Program-made: the position numbers and the translations under genes
Notes under the pieces: model-generated
What the model saw: only the letters and a program-made list of their open reading frames with translations
What the model was told of the DNA's origin: nothing
The model's database searches: none
Origin: Acidobacteriota bacterium
Lineage (GTDB): Bacteria; Acidobacteriota; Terriglobia; Bryobacterales; Bryobacteraceae
DNA: 49,268 bases
Direction of reading: 5' to 3'
Assembly (NCBI GenBank): GCA_947470805.1
Contig: CANIVU010000062.1
Span: 1-49,268, forward strand
In this document: piece by piece, positions 32,902-41,468 of the stretch
Position numbering within the stretch: the stretch's first letter is position 1
Layout: every line of letters begins with the position of its first letter

Positions 32902-33338
32902 TGAGCCTCTTCCACTTACTCTCTGTGAGCGCATCGGGCCTGGAGGCCCAGCGGCGGCGCGCCGAAGTATTGACCGAAAACCTCGCCAACGCCGAAACGA
33001 CAAGAACTTCTCAGGGCGGGCCGTACCGGCGAAAAGATGTCATCTTCGAAAGTGCCAAGGCGGAACAGCCGTTCCAGGCCATGTTCCAGACTGAACTCGG
33101 CTCGGGGGTGGAGGGGGTCCGGGTGGCGGAGGTGGTGGAAGACCAGCGGGAGCCGGAGCGGCGGTATGTCCCCGGGCATCCGGACGCCGATGCGAATGGG
33201 TATGTGGCGTTCCCTCGGATTAATCCGGCCGAGGATATGGTCGACCTGCTGAACACGACGCGGGGCTATCAGTCGAACATCGCGGCGATGTCGGCGGTAA
33301 AGGACATGATTCAGCGGTCGCTGGATCTGTTGAGGTAA
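32901..33338 (+). CDS. flgC: flagellar basal-body rod protein FlgC
   Basis: 145 residues with the FlgC pattern: N-terminal LSVSASGLEAQRRRAEVL and NLANAETT, central VEDQREPERRYVPGHPDADA, and C-terminal DLLNTTRGYQSNIAAMSAVK. FlgC is a proximal rod subunit. It begins with a one-base overlap with flgB and ends six bases before fliE, whose product joins the rod to the MS ring. Confidence 0.92.
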   Translation: MSLFHLLSVSASGLEAQRRRAEVLTENLANAETTRTSQGGPYRRKDVIFESAKAEQPFQAMFQTELGSGVEGVRVAEVVEDQREPERRYVPGHPDADANGYVAFPRINPAEDMVDLLNTTRGYQSNIAAMSAVKDMIQRSLDLLR

Positions 33339-33344
33339 CGGACC

Positions 33345-33662
33345 ATGGCGAATATGCAGGGAATGAATCCGATCGGGTCGATCGGGAAGCTGGACTCGAT
33401 TATTAAGCCGGAAGGGCCGGCGGCGGGCTCGTCGGTCGGAGGTAAGGAGTTCGGCGAACTGTTCAACGATGCCATTGGGGCTGTTGAGAAGTATCGCGTG
33501 AACGCCGAGGACTCGGCGAACCGGTTTATGAACGGGGAAACCGAAGAGATTCACCAGGTGATCCTGGCGGGGCAGCGCGCCGAAATTGCGTTTGAAACCT
33601 TCCTGCAGGTCCGGAACAAGGCGGTCCAGGCGTATCAGGAAGTTATGCGGATGCAGATGTAA
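33345..33662 (+). CDS. fliE: flagellar hook-basal body complex protein FliE
   Basis: 105 residues with an N-terminal disordered stretch followed by the FliE core FGELFNDAIGAVEKYRVNAE, FMNGETEEIHQVILAGQRAE and FLQVRNKAVQAYQEVMRMQM, which is the family C-terminus. FliE is the adapter between the FliF ring and the rod. Classical flgBC-fliE order; 21 bases to fliF. Confidence 0.92.
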   Translation: MANMQGMNPIGSIGKLDSIIKPEGPAAGSSVGGKEFGELFNDAIGAVEKYRVNAEDSANRFMNGETEEIHQVILAGQRAEIAFETFLQVRNKAVQAYQEVMRMQM

Positions 33663-33683
33663 GGGATTTGACGGAACCGGACC

Positions 33684-35498
33684 ATGGCTTATTTTCAGCA
33701 GCTACGTGAAATGTTTCTCCGCCTCTCGATGCGGCAACGCATCCTGGTCGGGGTGGCGGCCGTGCTGGTGGTGGGCCTGCTCTTTGGGATGCGGTACTGG
33801 CAGACGGAGCGGAACTTTAAGCCGCTATTTCAGGACCTGGCGAACGAGGATGCCGGAACGGTGCTGGCGAAGTTGAAAGAAGCCGGTGTTGAAGTGCGGC
33901 TGGAAAATGGCGGAAAAGTCATTAAAGTTCCCGCCGAGCGCGTCGATGAGTTACGCATTCAAATGGCTTCCGCAGGGCTTCCCAAAACGGGACGGATGGG
34001 TTATGAACTCTTCGACAAAGCCAATTTCGGATCGAGTGAGTTCGACGAGCAGGTGAAGTATCACCGTGCCGTGGAGGGGGAACTGGATCGCTCAGTGATG
34101 TCGCTGCAAGAGGTGGAGTCGTCACGAGTCCACATTACGTTCCCGCGGCAGAGTTTGTTCCTGGAGAACCGGCAGCCGGCGAAGGCGAGCGTCCTGTTGA
34201 AACTGAAGCCGGGCGCGAACCTGAGCAAGGAGAACATCAAGGCGATCACGCATTTGGCAGCGAGCGCGGTGGACGGATTGACGCCGGAGAACGTCTCGGT
34301 CCTCGATATGCGGGGGAACCTGCTGAGCCGTCCCAAGAAGGAGACGGACAGCGACGATGAGACCTCCAAACAGTTGATCGAGTACCGAGAGCGGATGGAG
34401 CAGGGGTTGCGGGAGAAGATCCGCGCCACGCTGGAACCGCTGCTGGGCGCGGATGGCTTCCGGGCGGCGGTGTCGCTCGAGTGCGATTTGGCGAGCGGCG
34501 ACCAGAGTGAAGAGTCGTTTGACCCGTCGCGTTCGGTGATGCAGAGGTCGCAGCGTTCTGAGGATGGCTCGACGCCAGCAGGCGCGAATGGCGTCCCAGG
34601 AACCGCTTCGAATCTGCCGCGGCCGACGTCGCGGCCGGGATCGGGGAACGGGAACCCTCTGTATCGCCGCAGTGAAGATACAACGTTTCAGACGAGCCGG
34701 GTGATCCGGCACATCAAATTTCCGCACGGGCAGATCAAGCGTCTGTCGGCGGCAGTATTGCTGGACCATATCGTCAAGACCAATGGCGGAAAACGAACCA
34801 TAGAGGAGCCGACGCCGGAACGGTTGCGCGCGATCAAGGATATCGTCGCGGCGGCAGTGGGTTTCCAGCAGGACCGCGGCGATCAGATTATCGTCGAAGC
34901 ACAGGCGTTTGAGACGACGCGAAACTTGCCTCCGCTGGGTGCACCGGTGGCGGCGGCACCAGCGCGGCCCCGGCTTTACTTGCCAACGGCGATTCCGGAG
35001 TGGCTCCGCATGCCGATGGAAGGCCATTTGAACTGGCTGGTGGAACAGAACTGGCTGCCGGCTGTCGTGATTGCGCTGGCTCTGGGAATCCTATACGGGC
35101 TCTTCCGGGTGTTGAAGGCGGTTGGCAGCAAGGCGACCGCGATTACAAAGAAGGCCGCCGGCGCGGTTGGCAGCAAGCTGCCGTTTGGGAAGAAGAAGAA
35201 GGGCCAGCACGTGGATGTCACGCTCGATCCGTCGCTCGAAGGGACACACGCGGCGGGCCAACTGGAAGCTGGGCATGGGAGTACGGACACGGTGCACAAG
35301 CCGCTGCACGAACAGCTACGCGAACGGGACAAGCTGCAGGAGCAGCTCACGAAAGATGCCATGTCGGAACTGGAAGTGCCAGAACCGGTGGTCCGGCGCG
35401 GCGAGGTTCTGTCGCGGCACATCGTCGAGATGGTCGACAAAGATCCGGCGGCGGTCGCAAGTCTGTTGCGCACGTGGCTGGAAGGAGCAGGGAGTTAA
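33684..35498 (+). CDS. fliF: flagellar MS-ring protein FliF
   Basis: 604 residues. First membrane helix at about 20-37 (ILVGVAAVLVVGLLFGMR), the YscJ-like ring-building domains (ANEDAGTVLAKLKEAGVEVR to VDGLTPENVSVLDMRGNLL), a central variable loop (about 270-330) containing Ser/Pro-rich sequence, a second helix near residues 455-472 (WLPAVVIALALGILYGLF) and a cytoplasmic C-terminus (ending LRTWLEGAGS) which binds FliG. FliF forms the MS ring on the inner membrane. Three bases separate it from fliG. Confidence 0.94.
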   Translation: MAYFQQLREMFLRLSMRQRILVGVAAVLVVGLLFGMRYWQTERNFKPLFQDLANEDAGTVLAKLKEAGVEVRLENGGKVIKVPAERVDELRIQMASAGLPKTGRMGYELFDKANFGSSEFDEQVKYHRAVEGELDRSVMSLQEVESSRVHITFPRQSLFLENRQPAKASVLLKLKPGANLSKENIKAITHLAASAVDGLTPENVSVLDMRGNLLSRPKKETDSDDETSKQLIEYRERMEQGLREKIRATLEPLLGADGFRAAVSLECDLASGDQSEESFDPSRSVMQRSQRSEDGSTPAGANGVPGTASNLPRPTSRPGSGNGNPLYRRSEDTTFQTSRVIRHIKFPHGQIKRLSAAVLLDHIVKTNGGKRTIEEPTPERLRAIKDIVAAAVGFQQDRGDQIIVEAQAFETTRNLPPLGAPVAAAPARPRLYLPTAIPEWLRMPMEGHLNWLVEQNWLPAVVIALALGILYGLFRVLKAVGSKATAITKKAAGAVGSKLPFGKKKKGQHVDVTLDPSLEGTHAAGQLEAGHGSTDTVHKPLHEQLRERDKLQEQLTKDAMSELEVPEPVVRRGEVLSRHIVEMVDKDPAAVASLLRTWLEGAGS

Positions 35499-35501
35499 GA
35501 G

Positions 35502-36542
35502 ATGGCAACCGCGGAACTCGACGCCGACCAAATAGAAGCATACAGCGGACTGAAAAAGGCAGCGATTCTTCTGGTGACTCTGGGAGAAGAAGCCAGCTCG
35601 AAGATCCTGAAGACCTTTTCCGAGGACGAGGTCCATATACTAGGCCGCGAGGTGGCGCGGTTGCAGCATGTATCGACCGAGTCGAGTGAGAAGATTCTGG
35701 AAGAGTTCTACCAGATGTCTGTCGCGCACGACTACGTCCTGAAGGGCGGCGTCGAGTATGCTCGGAACATGCTGATCAACGCGTTCGGCCCGGAACAGGC
35801 GCGGAGTCTGCTGGACCGGCTGATGAAGACGATCGGCAGTGATGCGGCGAACTTCGACGCGTTGCAGAAAGCCGATCCGCAGCAGTTGGCGAAGTTCATT
35901 CACAGCGAGCATCCGCAGACGATCGCACTGATTTTGTCGCACTTGAAATCGTCGCAGGCGGCGGCGTTGTTGTCGTCGCTCCCGGCGGAGATGCGGCCGG
36001 ACGTGGCGTTGCGCATGGCGCATTTGGACCAGATCTCGCCGGATATTATTGCGCGGATCGCGACCATCATCGGGCAGAAGCTGAAGGCCCTGGGCGAGTT
36101 GAACCGCGAATCCTACGGCGGTATTCACGCGGTGGCGGAGATGTTCAACCGGTTGGACGCCGGATCGAGCAAGGAGATTCTGGACAACATCGAGGTGCAG
36201 GATCCGAGCCTGGTGGAAACAGTCCGGCATTTGATGTTCGTGTTCGAAGATTTGCTGACCGTCGACAGCAATGCGATCAAGGAGATTCTCTCCCGGGTGG
36301 ACCGGAAGATGCTGACCCTGGCGTTGAAGGGCACAAGCGAGAACTTGCGAAACCACTTCCTGGGGAACATGTCCCAGCGCGGCTCCGAGATGCTGCGCGA
36401 AGAGATGGACACGATGGGGCCGGTGAAGATCAAAGACGTCGAAGGCGCCCAGCAGCAGATCATCAGCGTGGTCCGGCAACTGGAGAACGAAGGCGTGATC
36501 AGCATGAAGGGAGGAGGCGGCGGCGAGCAGTACGTGCTCTAG
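35502..36542 (+). CDS. fliG: flagellar motor switch protein FliG
   Basis: 346 residues: the N domain (YSGLKKAAILLVTLGEEASS) binds FliF, the middle domain has the EHPQTIALILSHL motif of ARM-M, and the C domain carries the torque helix HLMFVFEDLLTVDSNAI with conserved charged residues, then DRKMLTLALKG and MSQRGSEMLREEMDTMGPVK. FliG transmits torque from MotA. Length and motifs are typical. Nine bases to fliH. The start ATG has AAGAG seven bases upstream. Confidence 0.95.
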   Translation: MATAELDADQIEAYSGLKKAAILLVTLGEEASSKILKTFSEDEVHILGREVARLQHVSTESSEKILEEFYQMSVAHDYVLKGGVEYARNMLINAFGPEQARSLLDRLMKTIGSDAANFDALQKADPQQLAKFIHSEHPQTIALILSHLKSSQAAALLSSLPAEMRPDVALRMAHLDQISPDIIARIATIIGQKLKALGELNRESYGGIHAVAEMFNRLDAGSSKEILDNIEVQDPSLVETVRHLMFVFEDLLTVDSNAIKEILSRVDRKMLTLALKGTSENLRNHFLGNMSQRGSEMLREEMDTMGPVKIKDVEGAQQQIISVVRQLENEGVISMKGGGGGEQYVL

Positions 36543-36551
36543 CCATTCCCC

Positions 36552-37271
36552 ATGTCGTCCCGCGTCCTGACCGGATCGAAAGTTGCGCGCGCCGAGACCA
36601 TCCATTGGATGACCGCGTATGGCGAGGCGATCAACGCGTCTCCGAATCCTCAGGAGCCTGAAGCTCCGAACGAGGAACCGCCGGCGGTGTCTCCGGAACT
36701 GGAAGGAGCGATTCAGCGGATTCAGGTATTGGAGCGGCGCATCCAGGAGTTGGAAGCGGAGTTGCCGCGACGGCACGAGATGGGCAAGAAAGAGGGCCGG
36801 GCGGAGGGGGAGCGGGCTGGGATGGCGTCGGGGACGGCGGCGGTGCAGCCGGTGTTGGAACGGATGACGGCGTCGATCGCGGAGTTGGCGAGTTACCGGG
36901 CGCGGTTCCGGCGGGACTCCGAACCCGAGCTGTTAAAGCTGGCGCTGGCCGTTGCGCGGAAGATTCTGCGGCGGGAGTTGACGGTGGATCCGCACTCGCT
37001 GCTTGGCATTTTGAAGGCGGCGCTCGAGACCATCAATCAGGCTGAGGTGCTGTGCGTGCGGGTGTCACCGGACGATGCGGCGCAGTTGAGCGGGAAGCTG
37101 GCTGGGCTGGGGTTACCGGACGCGGTGGAAGTGGTTGGCGACCGGACGCTGGAACGGGGATCGGTCGTCCTCGACACCCGGCGCGGGCAGATCGATGCCA
37201 GTATTCAGACACAGTTGGCCGAAATTGAAAATGGCTTTGCCGACCGCATCGCCACACAGAAGGCAAAATGA
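36552..37271 (+). CDS. fliH: flagellar assembly protein FliH
   Basis: 239 residues. N-terminal Pro/Glu-rich stretch, then a coiled coil (QRIQVLERRIQELEAELPRR) with GKKEGRAEGERAG, the Gly-spaced helix typical of FliH, and the C-terminal domain LLKLALAVARKILRRELTVD plus LERGSVVLDTRRGQIDASI, the YscL/FliH signature. It regulates the export ATPase FliI. The stop overlaps the fliI start by four bases (ATGA), which fits the FliH-FliI complex. Confidence 0.88.
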   Translation: MSSRVLTGSKVARAETIHWMTAYGEAINASPNPQEPEAPNEEPPAVSPELEGAIQRIQVLERRIQELEAELPRRHEMGKKEGRAEGERAGMASGTAAVQPVLERMTASIAELASYRARFRRDSEPELLKLALAVARKILRRELTVDPHSLLGILKAALETINQAEVLCVRVSPDDAAQLSGKLAGLGLPDAVEVVGDRTLERGSVVLDTRRGQIDASIQTQLAEIENGFADRIATQKAK

Positions 37272-38617
37272 ACACGACACTGGCACCGGTAACAGCACCT
37301 GATCACTTCCTGGCGACACCGTATCTGCAAGATTTGGAACGAACCAACTCGTGGCGGAGCAGCGGGCGGGTGACGGAGGTGGTGGGGCTGCTGGTGGAGT
37401 CCGAGGGGCCGGCGGCGGGCCTGGGAGATTTCTGTGAGATTGCGCTGGCGAACGGTCGGCGGGTGCGCACGCAGGTCATTGGGTTCAGGAACGGACGACT
37501 GCTGTCGATGCCGTTGGAGGAGACCGATGGGCTGCAGTTGGGCGATACGATCATCGCCCGCAGCGCGGCGGCGCGGGTGCCGGTGGGGCGGGGTTTATTG
37601 GGACGCGTATTGGACGGATTCGGGCGCCCGATGGATGGCGGCCCGATGATCGATGCCGAGGACGCCTATCCGCTGTATGCGACGCCACCGGGGCCGTTGT
37701 CGCGGCCGTCGATCAAGGAGCCGCTGGTGACCGGGATTCGCGCTATCGACGGGATGCTGCCGTGCGGGAAGGGGCAACGTATCGGCATTTTCGGCGGGAG
37801 CGGCGTGGGCAAGAGCACGCTGTTGGGCGCGATGTCGAAACACAACGCGGCCGATGTGAGCGTGCTGGCGTTGATCGGCGAACGCAACCGCGAGGTGCGG
37901 GGATTTCTGGAGCATGAGTTGGGGCCGGAGGGGTTGGCGCGGTCGGTGGTGATCTGCGCGACTTCCGATCAGCCGGCGCCGTTGCGGTTGCGGGCGGCCT
38001 TTGTGGCGCTGGCGGTGAGCGAGTATTTCCGGGACCAGGGCGCGGATGTGATGTTGGTGATGGATTCGGTGACGCGGTTGGCGATGGCGCAGCGGGAGAT
38101 TGGACTGGCGGCCGGCGAGCCGCCGAGTCAGAAAGGGTATCCGCCTTCCGTGTTCAATTTGCTGCCGCGGATCTTTGAGCGGGCGGGCAACTTCGAGGGC
38201 GGTTCCATAACGGGACTATTTACCGTTTTGGTGGAAGGTGATGACTTCAACGAACCGATTTGCGACGCGGTGCGCGGTATTTTGGACGGCCACATTATCC
38301 TGTCGCGCGAGCTGGGTTCGGCGGGACATTATCCGGCTATCGATATCTTGCAATCAGTGAGCCGGCTGGCGGGGGCGGTGTCGACACCGGGGCAGAAGGA
38401 GGGATCACGGAAGGTGCGGGAGTCGATGGCGTCATATAGGCGGTCGGAGGATCTGATCAATTTGGGGGCTTACGCGGCGGGATCGAACCCGGTGCTGGAC
38501 GCGGCGATCAGGACGCGGACGCAGTTGGAGTCATTCTTAAAGCAGGACGCGGGGTTGAAGGTGACGCGAGAGGAGACGCTGCATTCGCTTGAGCGGCTGG
38601 CGGGGGCGCTGGGTTGA
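37268..38617 (+). CDS. fliI: flagellum-specific export ATPase FliI
   Basis: 449 residues, F1-beta-like ATPase of the type III export machine. Walker A GGSGVGKST near residue 176, Walker B VMLVMDSVTRLAMAQREIG, and the family motifs GRVLDGFGRPMDGGP, RAIDGMLPCGKGQRIGIF and ERAGNFEGGSITGLFTVL. It energises export of rod, hook and filament proteins together with FliH and FliJ. Overlaps fliH by ATGA, and its TGA overlaps the TTG start of fliJ. Confidence 0.95.
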   Translation: MNTTLAPVTAPDHFLATPYLQDLERTNSWRSSGRVTEVVGLLVESEGPAAGLGDFCEIALANGRRVRTQVIGFRNGRLLSMPLEETDGLQLGDTIIARSAAARVPVGRGLLGRVLDGFGRPMDGGPMIDAEDAYPLYATPPGPLSRPSIKEPLVTGIRAIDGMLPCGKGQRIGIFGGSGVGKSTLLGAMSKHNAADVSVLALIGERNREVRGFLEHELGPEGLARSVVICATSDQPAPLRLRAAFVALAVSEYFRDQGADVMLVMDSVTRLAMAQREIGLAAGEPPSQKGYPPSVFNLLPRIFERAGNFEGGSITGLFTVLVEGDDFNEPICDAVRGILDGHIILSRELGSAGHYPAIDILQSVSRLAGAVSTPGQKEGSRKVRESMASYRRSEDLINLGAYAAGSNPVLDAAIRTRTQLESFLKQDAGLKVTREETLHSLERLAGALG

Positions 38618-39045
38618 AGAAGTTTCAGTTTTCCCTGCGGGCGGCGCTGGTGATGCGCGAACGGGCGGTGGAGGCGGCCGAGTTGGCGTTGCGGGTGGTT
38701 CAGGAGGAGTGGAACACGAATCAGCAGAGGCAGCAGGATCTGGTGGATGAGGTGAAGGCGGCGGAGCTGGCGGTGCAGGCGGGGCCGGTGGATCCGGCGG
38801 ACTATATAGCGCTGGATCGATTTCGGACGGGGGCGCAGCGGCGGAGGATGCGGCTGGCGCAGGAGGCTGTGGGCATTGGCAAACGGCTGACGGAGCGGAG
38901 GGCGTTGTGGCAGTTGGCGGAGCGGGATCGAACGTTGTTGATCCGGTTGGAGGAGAAGGCGAAGGCGCGGTGGACGGTGGAGTACGACCGGGAGCAGCAG
39001 CAGTTGGCCGAGGAGGCGTATTTGAGCCGATGGAATGCCCGGTAG
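38614..39045 (+). CDS. fliJ: flagellar export chaperone FliJ
   Basis: 143 residues, almost entirely a coiled coil (KKFQFSLRAALVMRERAVEA, then long Arg/Glu/Ala heptads to QQLAEEAYLSRWNAR). This is the length and build of FliJ, which sits in the FliI ring and shuttles export chaperones. Sequence is weakly conserved in this family; position directly after fliI, with TTGA overlap, is the main evidence. It ends three bases from the convergent hypothetical gene. FliK and later flagellar genes are absent here. Confidence 0.82.
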   Translation: MKKFQFSLRAALVMRERAVEAAELALRVVQEEWNTNQQRQQDLVDEVKAAELAVQAGPVDPADYIALDRFRTGAQRRRMRLAQEAVGIGKRLTERRALWQLAERDRTLLIRLEEKAKARWTVEYDREQQQLAEEAYLSRWNAR

Positions 39046-39048
39046 GAA

Positions 39049-39927
39049 TCAGCGGGGCAGGGCGGCGAGGATGCTCGACGCGGTGTCCATGGCGGCCTGG
39101 AAAGTGCCGTCGGGGATCGTCACCTGCGCGAGGTACATCGCGTTCTGCTGCGGGGCTGGCTGGACGAAGTAAGCGCGGAAGCCGGTCTGGCCGTGTTCAC
39201 CGATCCGGACGTTGGTAAGGGCGAGGAAGGCGACGCCGTCGATGGCGTCGAACATGATGTCGGCGCGCGGGTCACTGGTGGCGTAAGACGCCTGGATTTT
39301 GTCGAAGATGCGATCGTCCACCGGGATGCGACAGACGCGGACGCGGGCGCCGGAGTCGGGTTGCTCGACGACCGCGAACGAGCCCTCATCGAACCCTGTC
39401 CAACCGGTGGGAATCGGCAGAGTAATGCCGAGAACGGAAGGGAACGATGTTTGCGGGCCGGCGTCGAGCCGGAACGATTCGGTCATCGAGGAGAGGACCA
39501 GTTCCATGGTGGCGAAGACGGACTGGGCGGCGATGGCGGTGATGGCGAAGAGATGCCCGTGGGTCTCCACGTAGAGCTTCCGGATGACGGTGACGCGGCC
39601 ATCGACGGTATGGTGGGCGTTGAAGAGGTAGCCGCCCGCGAACTGGCGGGTTGCGTCGATTTCGACATTCCCTTCGCGGCAGAGCCCGGTGAGCCACTGG
39701 AGAGTGGCCCCGCCGTGAGGGAGAGCGAGAACGCCGATCGTAAAGAGAGCGGCACCATCGGGGCTGGTGGCGAGAACGAGAGGTTCGAAGTGGCCGCCAC
39801 CGGTCTTCCGGACGAAGTCGCGGGGGAGCGGCGCGACTATCCAGGTGGTGGGTTTGGAATAGCAAAATGCGATTCCGGCCCGGCCCTGCGGTACTACCCG
39901 AATTGTTTCCAGCACGGCATCATACAT
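39049..39927 (-). CDS. hypothetical protein, paralogue A of a tandem pair
   Basis: 292 residues, no signal peptide or membrane helix. It opens MYDAVLETI and closes with MYLAQVTIPDGTFQAAMDTA, both shared with paralogue B at 40492-41397. Two similar halves are visible: a W-containing start (SKPTTWIVAPL), a hydrophobic core and a closing helix in the first (about 20-150), and the same order in the second (ITLPIPTGWTGF to ASSILAALP). The halves could be PsbP/DUF1795-like alpha/beta folds, but this is only a topological guess. It is transcribed in the direction of the his operon, 71 bases after a relic of hisA. GAGGGG lies ten bases upstream of the ATG. Confidence 0.65.
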   Translation of the reverse strand: MYDAVLETIRVVPQGRAGIAFCYSKPTTWIVAPLPRDFVRKTGGGHFEPLVLATSPDGAALFTIGVLALPHGGATLQWLTGLCREGNVEIDATRQFAGGYLFNAHHTVDGRVTVIRKLYVETHGHLFAITAIAAQSVFATMELVLSSMTESFRLDAGPQTSFPSVLGITLPIPTGWTGFDEGSFAVVEQPDSGARVRVCRIPVDDRIFDKIQASYATSDPRADIMFDAIDGVAFLALTNVRIGEHGQTGFRAYFVQPAPQQNAMYLAQVTIPDGTFQAAMDTASSILAALPR

Positions 39928-39998
39928 CCGGTTTTACCCCTCACGTGACTAGTGCGTAAAGAGCAGCTCGAACGTCTCATTTTTTTGAACTCCCGACA

Positions 39999-40046
39999 TT
40001 AAAGCATCGCACGGAGTTCGGCGAGAACGAGACGACTGGGGTAGAT
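39999..40046 (-). pseudogene. relic of the 3' end of hisA
   Basis: On the minus strand this stretch reads IYPSRLVLAELRAML and a stop, against IYTGRLDLAELRAML and a stop at the end of hisA (41469-41516): 12 of 15 residues and 39 of 48 bases match. Upstream the resemblance ends. The relic stop lies 71 bases before the start codon of paralogue A, and hisA lies 71 bases before paralogue B. Confidence 0.85.
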
Positions 40047-40204
40047 GTTGTTCGCGGAGGTGGTTGAGGGTGGGGCGCGGAGTTGCGTGCGGTGGGGTTT
40101 GCAGGGGGCAGCGAGGGCTTCGCCGGAGCGGCCGGCTCTGGGCGCTGAGTTTCAGGCCGCCGAGGATGGGCGGGGCGGGATGGCGGAGGAGTTTCGGGAT
40201 GTCC

Positions 40205-40393
40205 GGGATGTTGGATTGCCGTACTTCGGCCTGGTGGGCGAGGGGCGTTGTGGCGCTTGAGGGGCCGATGCGGCCGGCTTGGCAGCCACATTAGACGGAT
40301 GGGTGGGCGACATCGAGGCGATCGGCGTTGACGGTGCCGTAAAGACGCTCCTGCCGCCCCGCGGGGATGTTGGATTGACGTACTTCGGCCTGG
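40205..40393. repeat. 30-bp direct repeat, 159 bp apart
   Basis: 40205-40234 and 40364-40393 share GGGATGTTGGATTG and CGTACTTCGGCCTGG, with one mismatch. On the minus strand both read QAEVRQSNIP, so they are fragments of one former or present coding sequence. Confidence 0.85.
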
Positions 40394-40434
40394 AGGCCGA
40401 TCCGGTAGCGGCGCCGATGGCTTGGCCGCTCCAT
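40291..40434 (-). CDS. small hypothetical ORF (47 aa) or gene fragment
   Basis: A 47-residue reading starting MERPSHRRRYRIGLQAEV, rich in Arg, ending LDVAHPSV. It has biased, coding-like composition and contains the QAEVRQSNIP segment that recurs in the second repeat copy nearby. There is no recognisable ribosome-binding site. It lies 57 bases downstream of paralogue B on the same strand. It could be a real small basic protein cotranscribed with the his operon, or a fragment of a decayed gene; I lean to the latter. Confidence 0.3.
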   Translation of the reverse strand: MERPSHRRRYRIGLQAEVRQSNIPAGRQERLYGTVNADRLDVAHPSV

Positions 40435-40491
40435 TTCAGTGATCGGTGGGCAGCGTTGACGACCCTCCGACCGGCACAGCCGGCGGCGTTG

Positions 40492-41397
40492 CTACGCGCG
40501 CGGGAGGGAGGCGAGGACGCTGGAGGCGGCGCTCAGGGCGGCTTGGAACGATCCGCCGGGGATGGTGACTTGCGCCAGGTACATCGCCCCTTCTTGCAGA
40601 GCGGGCTGCACGAAGTACGCCCGGAAGGCGTGGGTGGCCGCCAGGTGGATATTGGCCAGGGCGAGGACGGCGACACCGTCGAGGTGGTTGTACATGACGT
40701 CGGCCTGGGGGTCGGTGGCGGCGTAGTTGCGGTGGAGCTTGTCGAGGATGGCCGGGTCGTAGGGGGCGCGGGTGACGCGGATCTGGGCGCCGGATTGGGT
40801 TTGGGAGAGCACGGCGCTGGCGCCGTCGTTGGCGGCGGCCCAACCGTAGGGGACCGGGAACGTCAGGCCGAGGGTGGAATGGAAGGCAGCGTCGGGAATG
40901 GCGTCGATGGGCAAGGTCGGGCCGGCGGGGGAGGCGAGCTCGAACGACTCGGCCATGGTGGAGAGCAGCAGTTGGATGCCGTCAAACATCGGCTCGGCGG
41001 CCATGGCGCAGATGGCGTAGAGGCGGCCGCCGTCTTCGAGAAAGAAGATGCGCATGGCCATGGTGACGCCGTTGGCGGTGTGGCGCGCGGCGGCGAGCAG
41101 GCCGGTGCGGTAGGGGCGGATGGCATCGACGACCGCGCCTTCGGTGCAGCACCAGGCGGCGAGGGATTCGCGGAGGGAACCGGTGGCGGGGGCGGGGCGG
41201 GTGCCGATCGTGAGGATAGCGTCCGTGGCCGGCGAGGAGGCAATGATGGCCGGTTCGTAGAAGCTGGGATCGTCGAAACTGGCGGGCGGATAGGGGAAGG
41301 CAAGCACATGCCAGTTGGCTGGCTTAGAGAAAGAGAAAGCGGGCATGCGGTCACGCCGTGGCTTGCATTCGATTGTCTTCAGTTCCGCGTCGTACAT
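40492..41397 (-). CDS. hypothetical protein, paralogue B of a tandem pair
   Basis: 301 residues, paralogous to the 39049-39927 gene: the same opening (MYDAELKTI), W-motif (FSFSKPANWHVLAFP), middle (SSPATDAILTIG; DGIQLLLSTMAESFEL), second half (LTFPVPYGWAAANDG) and ending (MYLAQVTIPGGSFQAALSAA). No signal peptide; function unknown. It follows hisA on the same strand after 71 bases with a good ribosome-binding site (GGGAGGG ten bases upstream) and so is the last or next-to-last gene of the his transcript. Members of this pair may be accessory to the operon only by position. Confidence 0.68.
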   Translation of the reverse strand: MYDAELKTIECKPRRDRMPAFSFSKPANWHVLAFPYPPASFDDPSFYEPAIIASSPATDAILTIGTRPAPATGSLRESLAAWCCTEGAVVDAIRPYRTGLLAAARHTANGVTMAMRIFFLEDGGRLYAICAMAAEPMFDGIQLLLSTMAESFELASPAGPTLPIDAIPDAAFHSTLGLTFPVPYGWAAANDGASAVLSQTQSGAQIRVTRAPYDPAILDKLHRNYAATDPQADVMYNHLDGVAVLALANIHLAATHAFRAYFVQPALQEGAMYLAQVTIPGGSFQAALSAASSVLASLPRA

Positions 41398-41468
41398 GTT
41401 GCGATGTCCCTCCCCCTGATATGCGCAAACAGGGGGGCAAATCGCTCACACGATTTTCGCGTTTCTGG

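Larger units (their letters stand above)
39928..40491. other. gene-free gap (564 bp) with duplication debris
   Basis: This interval separates the two paralogues. It holds a hisA 3' relic (39999-40046), a 30-bp direct repeat (40205-40234 and 40364-40393) and one small minus-strand open frame (40291-40434). Reading the minus strand, coding-like peptide segments recur (QAEVRQSNIP occurs at both repeats) but no intact gene is present. I see no clear promoter or terminator. Confidence 0.6.
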
